NCBI GenBank assembly: GCA_023459215.1 | Contig: JAEWVF010000034.1 | Span: forward strand, 1 to 47,905 | Reading direction: 5' to 3' | From: Chloroflexota bacterium | GTDB lineage: Bacteria > Chloroflexota > Anaerolineae > Anaerolineales > Villigracilaceae | DNA: 47,905 nt | Program-made: the position numbers and the translations under genes | Shown: one piece after another, positions 1 to 8,545 of the stretch | How positions within the stretch are numbered: position 1 is the stretch's first letter | Layout: every line of letters starts with the position of its first letter | Notes under the pieces: model-generated | What the model was told of the DNA's origin: nothing | The model's input: the letters and a program-made list of their open reading frames with translations, nothing else | Databases searched by the model: none

Positions 1-1343
1 ACCAGATCGCCTTCCTTGAGATCGCCATCGATCACTTCGCTGACCGTATCCGATGAAGAGCCAAGGCGGATATTGGTCATGACCGGCAAACCATCCACCA
101 AAACATACACCACGCGTTGACCATCGATAATGCGCACGGCGCGATTGGGAACCAGGAGCACATCCCTGACTTCCTTTACCAGGATGTTAACCGCTGCCGT
201 CATACCGGGGCGGACATCCGCATCCCCATCTGTCAGTTCAACCGTGACGATGAAGTTTACCGCGCCCTGGACCGAGGCGCCAACCTGGCCCACCTCGACA
301 ATCTTACCATTATAGGTTTTGCCCAAAATGGCATCGAAAGTCATGGTTACCGGTTGCCCGACCGCAATCGTGTTGATGTCGATTTCCGAAATCTGAACAT
401 CCACCAGTAAGTGTGAAAGGTCATCCAGCCGAAAGGCCTGGGTACCGGGAGAAACCTGGTCGCCGGGCAGAGGGTCGACCTGGGTAATGGTGCCGGCAAA
501 GGGGGCCACAATCCGGGCCAGGTTGAGGGTTGCCTCGGCAGCCGTAATCTGGGCCTGTAAACGGGCCACTTCCAAATCGTCCGGGCCATCCTGGACGCGC
601 TCTAGGCGGCGCTTGGCATCTTCCAATTGCGCTTTGGCAATTTCATAGTTGCTTAATCGCTGCGAAACTTCATTCGCATCCGGACGACCAGTGATGTAAT
701 TCAATTCCGCGACTACCTGATCGCGGCGCAACTCCAACGAAGTCAAATTCGACAAAGCGCCAGCCTTGCGCGAATCGCCATCCGGCAATCGGGAGAGCAT
801 ATTGTACAAGCGGCGCGCCTGGGCAATCTGGTTATCGAGCAAATCCAATTCAGACTGAACGTTTTCAATCTTGGTGTCCGATGCGCGCGCAAAATTAACC
901 CCCTCGTAACGGTTCTGGGCATCTTCAAGGGCTTCTTCTGCCTGGGCTAAGGCCAATTCTGCCTGGGCGCGGGCCGTAGTGGAGGTTTGCAAATCTTCCA
1001 GGTTACGCTGGGCGGTCAGCAAATCAACTTCGGCAAGGATAATATTTTGGGAAAGGGAGGTTTTGTCCAACTCGGCCAGGATATCATCCTTTTTAACCCG
1101 GTCGCCAACCTTAACGCGAACCGCCTCGACTGAGCCGGTTGCCTGCCAGGTCAACAGGGCTGTCTGGTTCGCGCGCACAGTTCCGGTAGCACCAACCGTT
1201 GCTTCAAGGCTGCCGCGCACAGCCGGGGTGGTTTGATACTGGCTTTCAGCGGCAGACTGATTCTGTCCCCAGAAAAAATAACCAGCAGCGGCAACAATGC
1301 CGATCACTACAATAGCAATAATCACATTACGAACGTTTTTCAT
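1..1343 (-). CDS. HlyD/RND-type efflux adaptor (membrane fusion protein), partial at window edge
   Basis: Reading the minus strand from an ATG at 1343 gives one uninterrupted frame to the left edge (about 447 codons; the C-terminus lies outside the window). The protein starts MKNVRNVIIAIVVIG, a single N-terminal membrane anchor. A lipoyl/barrel-sandwich half (GSVEAVRVKVGDRVKKDD) follows, then a long Ala/Glu/Gln-rich coiled-coil hairpin (about residues 105-260). The second lipoyl half (IVAPFAGTITQVDPLPGDQV) and a beta-barrel region (PVTMTFDAILGKTYNG) come last. This order is that of MacA/HlyD-family adaptors, which link an inner-membrane ABC or RND pump to the outside. A GGAG ribosome site lies 7 bases before the ATG. 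Its pump partner would be expected downstream, left of the window. Family assignment is firm; the substrate is unknown. Confidence 0.9.
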   Translation of the reverse strand, partial: MKNVRNVIIAIVVIGIVAAAGYFFWGQNQSAAESQYQTTPAVRGSLEATVGATGTVRANQTALLTWQATGSVEAVRVKVGDRVKKDDILAELDKTSLSQNIILAEVDLLTAQRNLEDLQTSTTARAQAELALAQAEEALEDAQNRYEGVNFARASDTKIENVQSELDLLDNQIAQARRLYNMLSRLPDGDSRKAGALSNLTSLELRRDQVVAELNYITGRPDANEVSQRLSNYEIAKAQLEDAKRRLERVQDGPDDLEVARLQAQITAAEATLNLARIVAPFAGTITQVDPLPGDQVSPGTQAFRLDDLSHLLVDVQISEIDINTIAVGQPVTMTFDAILGKTYNGKIVEVGQVGASVQGAVNFIVTVELTDGDADVRPGMTAAVNILVKEVRDVLLVPNRAVRIIDGQRVVYVLVDGLPVMTNIRLGSSSDTVSEVIDGDLKEGDL

Positions 1344-1519
1344 GAGCTGTCTCCGATTGTTTTGACTCCATTTACCTGATTAAAATTTATGCCCTAGGCT
1401 CAATAATAACCAGACAATCATAATCTACGACAAAATAACTGGATAGTTTCAGGCGAATCGATTTAATACAACTCATACAGGTTTCTGTAAGTTCGCAGAT
1501 TGAAGATGTAACCAGAATC

Positions 1520-1549
1520 AAAAAAGGCCGTCCGGAAAATCGGACGACC
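1520..1549 (-). terminator. Rho-independent terminator after the substrate-binding protein gene
   Basis: On the minus strand a 9-bp stem (GGTCGTCCG/CGGACGGCC, one G-U pair) closes a 6-base loop and runs into six T residues. It lies 24 bases past the stop of the gene ending at 1573 and separates it from the HlyD-type gene. Confidence 0.8.
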
Positions 1550-1572
1550 TCCCGAAGCATAAGAAGGGCGGT

Positions 1573-2790
1573 CTACCCACTAAAAGCCAGATTCAATCGC
1601 CGCGCCAGCGGCTCCAACTGTTCGCGTACAATCTGGATCGATTCTTTCTGGGGATTGGCGCGGGCTTCATCCATAATTGCGCCCAGCGCCAGGGCCAATT
1701 GGTACTCGACCCGCCGCCAGAGCGGAACACTCATATACGGCAACCCACGCCGGGCAGCCAGGAAAACCGCATCATGCAAAGGATGACCGGTCTGGTAAAT
1801 CTCTTCAAGGGCATCCATGCGAGCCGGCATGCTCTTGACCTCGCGCGCCCAGGTCAACTGATTTTTGCGGCTGTTCAGGAATTGCACCAGCGCTACGGCG
1901 GCCTTCTCTTGCTCCGGAACGCCACGGGTGTGGTTCCAGATGACCATATTGCCGCCGCCGCACCAGGGCACCTCGGTCAGGGTGGCAACCCCAAGATTGT
2001 CTCGCACCAGGGGCAGCGTATCCGAAGCGAAAAACGAATCGGCGGCGCGAATATCAGCCAGGACGGCAGCCGCCTTTCCGCTGGCGAACAAAGCCAAACC
2101 TTCCACCGAGCCAATCCCGGCATGCTCCGGGCGGACTGCGCGATACGTATCCAGCCAGGAGGCCACGCCGCGCACACAGGCGTCGCTGTCGAACACCAGT
2201 TTCTTCCCGCTATCGTCCAGGAATTGACCGCCAGACCCCCAAACCCAGGAGGCGGCTGTGTGCAGGTAATCATTGTACGGAGCAACAATCGGGGGATTCA
2301 GCCAGGGGATTTCCAGGTCGGAGCGCGATAATTTTTTAATCGTGGCACTCAGGGCTTCCAACGTGCCAAAGGCTGTGCTTTCGTCGATCCCGGCCTGTTT
2401 GAGCAAGTCCTTGCGGTAACAGATGACATAGATATAGCCTGTCCATGGAATTGCATAAACCTTATCCGCCTCGCCTTCCAGGTAGGTACTGAGCCAGGTC
2501 GGCTGCATGAAAGCAGACGCGCCGCCAATCGCTTCCAATTCGGCAGGCTGGAATGGCCGCAGGGCATTCATCATCACCAGGCTGCTGGTCCAACTGCCGC
2601 CAATATGGGAAATATGCGGTCCGCGGCCATGCGAGGCGATGGTCATCAGTTCGGTCCAGGCATTTCCCCAGGTCATTGGGGATAATCGCACATGAACATG
2701 GTGCTCCTGACTGAATTCAGCCACCAGGCGCGACAAAACCACCAGGTCGAGGTCAGAATCGGGAATTGTGGAAAACTCAAGCTCAATCAT
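1573..2790 (-). CDS. Substrate-binding-protein-fold protein (ABC extracellular solute-binding family 1) lacking a signal peptide
   Basis: 405 residues with the layout of family-1 sugar-type solute-binding proteins: an N-terminal beta strand with an FSQEHHVHVRLSPMTW segment, PWTGYIYVICYRKDLLKQAGI near residues 115-135, and a hinge region with ASGKAAAVLADI near 240. These proteins normally sit outside the membrane and deliver ligand to an ABC permease. Here the mature fold begins within ten residues of the ATG. The next in-frame codon upstream of interest is a stop, so no signal peptide or lipobox can be gained by moving the start. GGGTGA lies just upstream of the ATG. No permease or ATPase of the sugar-uptake type is nearby. 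It may act inside the cell as a ligand sensor, or be an export-deficient relic. Confidence 0.75.
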   Translation of the reverse strand: MIELEFSTIPDSDLDLVVLSRLVAEFSQEHHVHVRLSPMTWGNAWTELMTIASHGRGPHISHIGGSWTSSLVMMNALRPFQPAELEAIGGASAFMQPTWLSTYLEGEADKVYAIPWTGYIYVICYRKDLLKQAGIDESTAFGTLEALSATIKKLSRSDLEIPWLNPPIVAPYNDYLHTAASWVWGSGGQFLDDSGKKLVFDSDACVRGVASWLDTYRAVRPEHAGIGSVEGLALFASGKAAAVLADIRAADSFFASDTLPLVRDNLGVATLTEVPWCGGGNMVIWNHTRGVPEQEKAAVALVQFLNSRKNQLTWAREVKSMPARMDALEEIYQTGHPLHDAVFLAARRGLPYMSVPLWRRVEYQLALALGAIMDEARANPQKESIQIVREQLEPLARRLNLAFSG

Positions 2791-2836
2791 GCCTTCACCC
2801 TTAAGAACCTTACTTCATTATAAAGATTAAGGTCTT

Positions 2837-3865
2837 TTAGAGCAAGCGCGGCTGAGGCGCATCGTCCGGGTAAGCCAAACCAAGGTGTTCATAAGACAAG
2901 CGGGTAGCCACACGGCCCTGCGGAGTACGATCCAGAAAGCCCAACTGCAAAAGATAGGGTTCCACCACATCCATAATGGTTTCGGGTTCTTCGCCTATAC
3001 TTGCGCCGATGGTATTAAGGCCAACCGGGCCGCCACTATATTTTTCGATAATGGTTTTCAGCACACGCCGGTCGACATCGTCCAGGCCGAGCGGGTCGAC
3101 CTGCAACAAGTCGAGCGCGCCGCAAGCCGCCTCGGATGTAATCACACCGTCCCCGCGCACCTGGGCAAAATCACGGACACGGCGCAACAAGCGCAGGGCA
3201 ATGCGAGGCGTGCCGCGGGCACGCCGGGCAATTTCGGCAACCCCGGCTTCATCAGATGTGACACCCAAAATCCCGACCGCGCGGCGGACGATGGTCTGCA
3301 TGGCCGCCTGGTCGTAATAATCGAGCCGGTAAATGGCCCCAAACCGGGCGCGCAAGGGAGCGGTCATCAGCGCCAGGCGGGTGGTGGCCCCGATCACCGA
3401 AAAACGCGGCAGCTTGAGCCGGATCGAGCGGGCCGAAGGCCCCTTCCCGATAACAATATCGAGGGCAAAATCTTCCATGGCCGGGTAAAGCACTTCTTCA
3501 ACAGCCCGACCCAAACGGTGGATTTCATCGATAAAAAGAATGTCCCCCGCGCGCAAATTGGTCAGGATGGCCGCCAAGTCGCCAGCGCGCTCAATCGCCG
3601 GGCCAGAAGTAATCTTGATGTTGACATCCATCTCGTTGGCAAGCACATGCGAGAGGGTTGTTTTGCCCAGGCCAGGCGGGCCATAGAAAAGCACATGGTC
3701 GAGCGCTTCACCGCGCTGTTTCGCAGCCGCAATCAAAATAGCCAGGTTTTCCTTGACCTGATCCTGGCCGATCAGGTCGGATAACCTTTGTGGGCGCAGG
3801 GATTGATCGAGGCGGTCGTCGGGTTTCGGTTCCGGATCCAGCAAGCGCTTATCAGAGTCTGTCAT
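2837..3865 (-). CDS. ruvB: Holliday junction branch migration DNA helicase RuvB
   Basis: 342 residues, the normal RuvB length. RuvB forms hexameric AAA+ rings that, with RuvA, drive branch migration of Holliday junctions during recombinational repair. Visible motifs are Walker A GPPGLGKTT (62-70), Walker B FIDEIH (111-116), sensor GATTR (159-163), the LRARFG arginine-finger segment (about 171-176), and the C-terminal winged-helix ending TPQGRVATRLSYEHL. No ruvA or ruvC lies next to it here. It ends the minus-strand run that includes the exporter operon, but 50 bases of spacing suggest its own expression. Identification is secure. Confidence 0.97.
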   Translation of the reverse strand: MTDSDKRLLDPEPKPDDRLDQSLRPQRLSDLIGQDQVKENLAILIAAAKQRGEALDHVLFYGPPGLGKTTLSHVLANEMDVNIKITSGPAIERAGDLAAILTNLRAGDILFIDEIHRLGRAVEEVLYPAMEDFALDIVIGKGPSARSIRLKLPRFSVIGATTRLALMTAPLRARFGAIYRLDYYDQAAMQTIVRRAVGILGVTSDEAGVAEIARRARGTPRIALRLLRRVRDFAQVRGDGVITSEAACGALDLLQVDPLGLDDVDRRVLKTIIEKYSGGPVGLNTIGASIGEEPETIMDVVEPYLLQLGFLDRTPQGRVATRLSYEHLGLAYPDDAPQPRLL

Positions 3866-3915
3866 ACGGCGATTATACCCGCCGCAACTGCAATTTGTAA
3901 AAGGCTGCGCGCAGC

Positions 3916-4824
3916 TTAGCGGGCCAGGTTCAGGAAGACATCCTCCAGGGTTGGCTCTCCCCTTTGGATGGAGTTAATCTTCACGCCCGCGGCTTCCAGC
4001 GCCACACGGAGCGCCTGCTCTCCGCCGCCATTCTGAATCAGCACCCGCAGGTGGTCGCCCGCCAGGCCGGTGCGGAGCACATCCGGGGCTTGTTCCAGCG
4101 CGCCCAACCCGGCCAGGAGCGGCTCGGCGTAAATTTCGTACACCTGTCCGGGAACATAACGTTCTTTCAGCGCAAGCGGTGTATCCATGGCCAGCAGTTT
4201 GCCATCGCGCATCATCCCCACCCGGTTGCAGTACTCGGCCTCGTCCATATAATGCGTCGTGACCAGGATGGTCACACCCTCGGCGGCCAGGTCATAGATC
4301 AAATCCCAGAAAGCGCGGCGCGCATTCGGGTCAACGCCGCTGGTGGGTTCGTCGAGGAAAAGCAGTTTGGGTCGGTGGACGATGGCGATTGCCAGCGCCA
4401 ATCTCTGCCGCCATCCCGCTGAGAGATCGCGGGTCAGTTCGTTCTCGTGGCCGGTCAGGCCAACGTGCGCCAGCGTCTCAGCCAGCCGCGCGGAATCGTT
4501 GATGCCATACACGCCGCCATAAAATGCCAGGTTTTCGAGCACGGTCAGGTCATCGTAAATGGCAAACTTCTGCGACATATATCCGGCGCGGGCGCGCACT
4601 TCTTCCGATTGGCGGAATGAATCAAAACCAAGCACCAACGCCTCGCCCGAAGTCGGCGCGAGCAGGCCAAGCAACATGCGGATGGTGGTGGTTTTCCCGC
4701 TGCCGTTGGGGCCGAGATAACCTACAATTTCGCCTTCGTTGACTTCGAAGGAAACGCGGTCAACGGCCACGAAATCGCCAAATTTGCGGGTTAATTCATC
4801 GACATAAAGAACAGGTAAAGGCAT
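3916..4824 (-). CDS. ABC exporter ATPase, YbhF C-half type (heterodimer partner)
   Basis: About 302 residues from the ATG at 4824, chosen because GGAG lies 6 bases upstream; an in-frame upstream start exists but has no ribosome site. Numbered from that start: Walker A GPNGSGKTT (38-46), Q-loop Gln85, a degenerate signature LSAGWRQR (from 134) instead of LSGGQ, Walker B LLFLDEP (154-160), and an intact H-loop (TTHYMDEA). The C-terminus ends in the EPTLEDVFL motif of the CcmA/YbhF class, which energises ABC-2 type drug or lipid exporters. It is the last gene of the tetR-controlled operon. With the ATPase at 5349-6281 it probably forms the split equivalent of E. coli YbhF. Confidence 0.92.
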   Translation of the reverse strand: MPLPVLYVDELTRKFGDFVAVDRVSFEVNEGEIVGYLGPNGSGKTTTIRMLLGLLAPTSGEALVLGFDSFRQSEEVRARAGYMSQKFAIYDDLTVLENLAFYGGVYGINDSARLAETLAHVGLTGHENELTRDLSAGWRQRLALAIAIVHRPKLLFLDEPTSGVDPNARRAFWDLIYDLAAEGVTILVTTHYMDEAEYCNRVGMMRDGKLLAMDTPLALKERYVPGQVYEIYAEPLLAGLGALEQAPDVLRTGLAGDHLRVLIQNGGGEQALRVALEAAGVKINSIQRGEPTLEDVFLNLAR

Positions 4825-4875
4825 AAGAACTCCGTAAGTGGAGGCCAAAGTCTCCCGACTTTGGGATTTCAAACG

Positions 4876-5340
4876 TCAGGAGACGTTTGACTCCGAGCTT
4901 GACTCCGAGGTTGATTCCAAAACCGATTTCAGGCGCGCCAGGTTGGTTTCCATCTCGCTCTTCACTTTATGAGCCAGAATTCCTTCGGCAAACGCAAATA
5001 CGCCGCCGGGGTTGCCTTCGGCGTACAGGGATATTTTTGTGCCCGAACCAACCGGTTTAAGCGTAACAACGATATTGACCTGCATTGGCCCGGCGCGGTT
5101 GATAAAAGCAAATTTCGCAGGAGGCTCAAGGGCGGTAATTTCCATCAACCCATCAATTTTGCGCCCCATGACCTCGGCAGAAACTTTGTACTTCGTACCA
5201 ACCTGCGGATTCCCAGGTGTGACCTGCTCGATGTGAGCCACCATGGCCTGCCATTGGGACAGGTTGAGCGGGTTCGAGAGAAAAGCAAACACCTCCGGCA
5301 TGGGCCGGTCAATCAGCGTGGAAAGTTCTATCGTGATCAC
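4876..5340 (-). CDS. SRPBCC/CoxG-like small ligand-binding protein
   Basis: 154 residues. The N-terminus (IELSTLIDRPMPEVFAFLSNPLNLSQW) and the later GLMEITALEPPAKFAF segment match the SRPBCC (START/Bet v1-like) fold, a helix-grip that binds small hydrophobic ligands. It lacks signal or membrane segments, so it is likely cytoplasmic. The start is GTG at 5340 with AGGAG six bases before it. It sits between the two exporter ATPase genes, 8 bases after one and about 50 bases before the other, so it is co-transcribed with the exporter. A Ser/Glu-rich tail (STSESSSESNVS) ends it. The ligand is unknown; a role in presenting or modifying the exported compound is only inference. Confidence 0.8.
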   Translation of the reverse strand: MITIELSTLIDRPMPEVFAFLSNPLNLSQWQAMVAHIEQVTPGNPQVGTKYKVSAEVMGRKIDGLMEITALEPPAKFAFINRAGPMQVNIVVTLKPVGSGTKISLYAEGNPGGVFAFAEGILAHKVKSEMETNLARLKSVLESTSESSSESNVS

Positions 5341-5348
5341 GGATTCTC

Positions 5349-6281
5349 CTAAACATCATCACGCGACAGGGCGATAAAGACATCTTCGAGCGTGGGCGGG
5401 AGCGGGCGCAGGGACTGGAGCGTCCCACCCGCCGCCTGGATACGCTCCGAGAGGGCTTTTATAACCGTTTCGGCCTGGCCCCGCCCAACGCGCAGGTGCA
5501 GCCGGTCGCCAAACGCCTGGACATCCTCCACCGCCTCGGTTTTCGCCGCCAGGTGACGAATCTCCGCCAGCGGGCTGCCGCGCAGTTCGAGAATTTGGCC
5601 ATCCAGCATGGAACGCAATTGTCCCGGCGTCCCTTCAGCCACCAGACGGCCTCTCTTCATGAAACCGATGCGGTGGCAGCGAGCGGCCTCATCCATGTAG
5701 GGAGTGGAAATGAGAACCGAAACCGCGGCCTCCTGGTTGACCAGTTTCATAATTAGCTGCCAGAAATCCTGGCGCGTGACCGGGTCGACGCCGGTGGTCG
5801 GCTCGTCGAGCAGCAAAACCCGCGGACGGGTAACCAGCGCCGAGGCCAGGCCGAGCTTTTGCTTCATCCCGCCTGAAAGCTGACCGGCAAAACGATCCTT
5901 GAACGCCGCCAGCCCGACAAATTCCAGGATTTCCAGCGAGCGCGGATACCATTCATCAGACCGCAAACCGCGCACCTCGGCAAAAAAGCGGATATTCTCC
6001 AGCACGGTCAGATCTTCATACATCGAAAAACGCTGCGAAAGGTAGCCGATATGCTGGCGGACTTGCTCAATCTGTTTCCTGATGTCATAACCGCAAACAG
6101 TCGCCTCGCCAGAGTCCGGCCGCAGCGCTCCGCATAAGAGGCGCATGGTGGTGGTTTTGCCCGCCCCATCTGCGCCAACCAGGCCATAGATTTCGCCGGG
6201 GGCAATCGCCAGATTCAAATCAGTCACAGCCAGTAAGTGACCAAATGTTTTTTGTAAGTGTAACGCTTCAATCGATGCCAT
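5349..6281 (-). CDS. ABC exporter ATPase, YbhF N-half type (heterodimer partner)
   Basis: About 310 residues from the ATG at 6281; a TTG at 6293 is an alternative start. Motifs: Walker A GADGAGKTT (36-44), Q-loop Gln83, canonical signature LSGGMKQ (135-141), Walker B VLLLDEP (155-161). The H-loop reads STPYMDEA, so the usual switch histidine is a proline. The C-terminus carries PPTLEDVFIAL, as in ABC-2 exporter ATPases. Its missing H-loop and the degenerate signature of the partner ATPase (3916-4824) would fall in the same composite ATP site. That leaves one consensus and one degenerate site, as expected of an asymmetric heterodimer. Confidence 0.92.
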   Translation of the reverse strand: MASIEALHLQKTFGHLLAVTDLNLAIAPGEIYGLVGADGAGKTTTMRLLCGALRPDSGEATVCGYDIRKQIEQVRQHIGYLSQRFSMYEDLTVLENIRFFAEVRGLRSDEWYPRSLEILEFVGLAAFKDRFAGQLSGGMKQKLGLASALVTRPRVLLLDEPTTGVDPVTRQDFWQLIMKLVNQEAAVSVLISTPYMDEAARCHRIGFMKRGRLVAEGTPGQLRSMLDGQILELRGSPLAEIRHLAAKTEAVEDVQAFGDRLHLRVGRGQAETVIKALSERIQAAGGTLQSLRPLPPTLEDVFIALSRDDV

Positions 6282-6289
6282 AATTTCAC

Positions 6290-6754
6290 TCAACTTGGGC
6301 GAACGATCACCACAGCCTCGTTCTCGGCCAGTTTCTCCAATTGCGCGCGACTGGGGTGTTTTGGTAAGCCATGCGCCTTTTGCATGATCAAACCAATCAT
6401 CAGCGGGTGGCGCTGCAAGCGGACTTCAAGGAAATCAGCCATACGCTGCGGGTCGGTGACCACTTCGGCCAGACCGCTGACCCGTTTCGCGCCCACGCGA
6501 AGTTCAACGTTCGGATTTGCCTGGAGATTGCGCACCCAATCGGCTTTTAATCCACGCGCCGCACCGAGGTAGTACGCGCCGTCAATCTGCTCGTACTGGA
6601 GCGGGGTGATGCGCGGCTGCCCGCTTTTGCGCCCGGTGGTGGTCAAGAGCAGAACAATCCGCCCGATGACCGGCCCCAACCCAATGGCATACAGGAACCG
6701 GTGAATTTTCTGCACATTCTTGATCTTGCTCCACTCGAAAGCGGCAATTCCCAT
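6290..6754 (-). CDS. DUF385/DDN-like deazaflavin (F420)-dependent oxidoreductase family protein
   Basis: About 154 residues from the ATG at 6754. That ATG directly follows the stop of the HXXEE gene and has AGGTG upstream. The segment TTTGRKSGQPRITPLQY, then DGAYYLGAARGLKADWVRNLQANPNVELRVG, is the hallmark of the split beta-barrel DUF385/nitroreductase-like family (Mycobacterium Ddn relatives), which bind cofactor F420 or FMN. A GPVIGRIVLLL hydrophobic patch lies near the N-terminus. It sits in the exporter operon, 8 bases before the downstream ATPase start. Activity and substrate cannot be read from sequence, and F420 use would need biosynthesis genes elsewhere in the genome. Confidence 0.82.
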   Translation of the reverse strand: MGIAAFEWSKIKNVQKIHRFLYAIGLGPVIGRIVLLLTTTGRKSGQPRITPLQYEQIDGAYYLGAARGLKADWVRNLQANPNVELRVGAKRVSGLAEVVTDPQRMADFLEVRLQRHPLMIGLIMQKAHGLPKHPSRAQLEKLAENEAVVIVRPS

Positions 6755-6755
6755 C

Positions 6756-7172
6756 TCACACCTGACTCTCAGCCCGCGAACGGCGGACATACAAAACACC
6801 AAACACAATCAATCCCAACCCGGCCAGCGCACCCGGGAAATAACTACGCAGCGCCAGGGCCGCCGCCAAGTGCGCAGAACCGTTCACGATTTCAATGATC
6901 GCAATCCAAAAGGCCAGATTCAGCGCCCAGGGACGGCGTTCAAACACGAAGGGAGTCAGCGCCAGCAGGCCGGTTACAATCAACAGGTTCGCAACGGCAA
7001 AATTCGTCTCGCCCATGCCCTGCATCACCGGAACCCAATCCAGTTGGCGGTGCCAGGCCTCGCTCACGCGCGGCATCCAGGCCCACAGGCGGGTCAGCAC
7101 TTCTTCGGTGGAGTGCAAGGCCTGGGCAAGCGCCAGTCCATAATACAGCCAGGGCAAAGACAAATTCTTCAT
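6756..7172 (-). CDS. HXXEE-domain integral membrane protein
   Basis: 138 residues, with the ATG at 7172 preferred over the TTG three bases upstream. The sequence ALHSTEEVLTRLW places the His-x-x-Glu-Glu motif that names this family at about residue 20, in the first hydrophobic segment. Three more membrane spans follow (around LLIVTGLLALTPFVF, LNLAFWIAIIEIVNG and YFPGALAGLGLIVFGVLYV). The reaction of the family is not established; the clustered His and Glu suggest a metal site in the membrane. It is within the exporter operon, and the next gene starts one base after its stop. Confidence 0.75.
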   Translation of the reverse strand: MKNLSLPWLYYGLALAQALHSTEEVLTRLWAWMPRVSEAWHRQLDWVPVMQGMGETNFAVANLLIVTGLLALTPFVFERRPWALNLAFWIAIIEIVNGSAHLAAALALRSYFPGALAGLGLIVFGVLYVRRSRAESQV

Positions 7173-7182
7173 CAAGAAAATC

Positions 7183-8523
7183 TTATTTGAAGGTTACATC
7201 GGCGGGCATGCCGGGTTTGAGTTTACCTTCGGGGTCATCCAAGCGTAATTTGATGGCAAAAACGGTCGTCTTGCGGCCCTCCACCGTCTGAACGTTGCGC
7301 GGGGTGAATTCGGCGCGGTCAGAGATGGAAACCACAGTCGCGCTGAAGGTTTCACCAGGGAAAGAGTCTACCGTGACTTCAGCCATTGCACCCAGTGTCA
7401 CCTCGCCGTAGCGGTCTTCGGGGATGTAAACCGTCAGGGTCAGGTCAGCCAGGTTGGCCAGGGTTAAGATAATGGATCCGGGATTAACCACCTCGCCCGG
7501 CTCAACACTGCGGGTCAGCACCACCCCGTCCGCAGGGGCGGCAACGGTCAGCTTCGCAAGCTGGGCATCGAGTACCGCCAAATTGGCTTCCGCCTGGCTG
7601 ACAGCGGATTGCGCCTGCGCAGCGGCGGCTTCGGCCTGCTCTACGACCTTGAGCGCGGCGGCGACCTTGGGTGAGTCCAATCCGGTCTGCAAGGCGCGCA
7701 AGCGGTCGGCGGCGCGGTCAGCGCGTTCCTGCGCTACACGCAACTCGGCGCGGGTGGTCAGGATGTCTTCCGCGCCCTCAGTGGTCAGGGCATCGTCATA
7801 CTCTTCCTGGGCGTCTTCCAGTTCAGCCAGGGCATCGTCGAAGGCGGTCTGGGATGCATCGCGCAATTCCTGGTCGGCGCTGTTGGTTGAGTCGAGCACA
7901 TCCTGGGCCACCTCGTAGGCGGCTCGCGCCTGGTTCAGGCGTTTCTCGGATGTTAGGAAATCGCCGCTGGAGGCTTTTTCTTCATAAAAATCCAGGTCAT
8001 CCTGCGCTTTTTTGAGCGCGTCCTGGGCAGACTGCGCCTCGGCCTCGAATGCGGATAACTGCTCGGCGCGGTCGAAGTACCAGGAAGGCTGGTTGTAATC
8101 GGTCGGCTCGTTCAGCTTCCAATCGGCGGTGCGCAGGGAGGCTTCTTCAGCCAGGGCGGCGTTGATGCTCAAATCGTACTGCGCCCGCGCGGAAGCGACC
8201 GCGGCTTCAGCGCTGGAGACGGCTGATTTGGCGGTATCCAGGCTGGCAGCGGCGAGCGCGCGCTGCGCTTCAAGCAGGGTACTGTCGAGGCGGAAGAGAA
8301 CGTCTCCGGCGGCGACCGAATCCCCTTCATCCACCAGCACTTCAATGACTTTGCCGGAGAGTTCGGGAGCAATGGAAACCTGGGCAGACTCGACCGTACC
8401 GGAGGCGGTCAACGCGCCATCAACGGGAGCGGCGAACGATTGCCAGATGAAATAACCGGCAGTGCCAAGCACGATGAGCACGACCAGGACAATGACAGGA
8501 ACAGGCGGGCGATTATGAGACAT
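7183..8523 (-). CDS. HlyD-family periplasmic/exterior adaptor (YbhG-like)
   Basis: 446 residues from the ATG at 8523 (GGAG 7 bases upstream; an in-frame upstream extension has no membrane segment before it). N-terminal anchor VPVIVLVVLIVLGTAGYFIW, then a lipoyl half (GKVIEVLVDEGDSVAAGDVLFRL). Next comes an exceptionally long Ala/Glu/Asp/Gln-rich coiled coil (about residues 85-310), a second lipoyl half (VAAPADGVVLTRSVEPGEVV) and a beta-barrel domain ending KLKPGMPADVTFK. This is the adaptor class that partners YbhFSR-type ABC-2 exporters. It begins 22 bases after the permease gene. The substrate is not predictable. Confidence 0.92.
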   Translation of the reverse strand: MSHNRPPVPVIVLVVLIVLGTAGYFIWQSFAAPVDGALTASGTVESAQVSIAPELSGKVIEVLVDEGDSVAAGDVLFRLDSTLLEAQRALAAASLDTAKSAVSSAEAAVASARAQYDLSINAALAEEASLRTADWKLNEPTDYNQPSWYFDRAEQLSAFEAEAQSAQDALKKAQDDLDFYEEKASSGDFLTSEKRLNQARAAYEVAQDVLDSTNSADQELRDASQTAFDDALAELEDAQEEYDDALTTEGAEDILTTRAELRVAQERADRAADRLRALQTGLDSPKVAAALKVVEQAEAAAAQAQSAVSQAEANLAVLDAQLAKLTVAAPADGVVLTRSVEPGEVVNPGSIILTLANLADLTLTVYIPEDRYGEVTLGAMAEVTVDSFPGETFSATVVSISDRAEFTPRNVQTVEGRKTTVFAIKLRLDDPEGKLKPGMPADVTFK

Positions 8524-8545
8524 GGGAAACTCTCCATTCAGTGAT

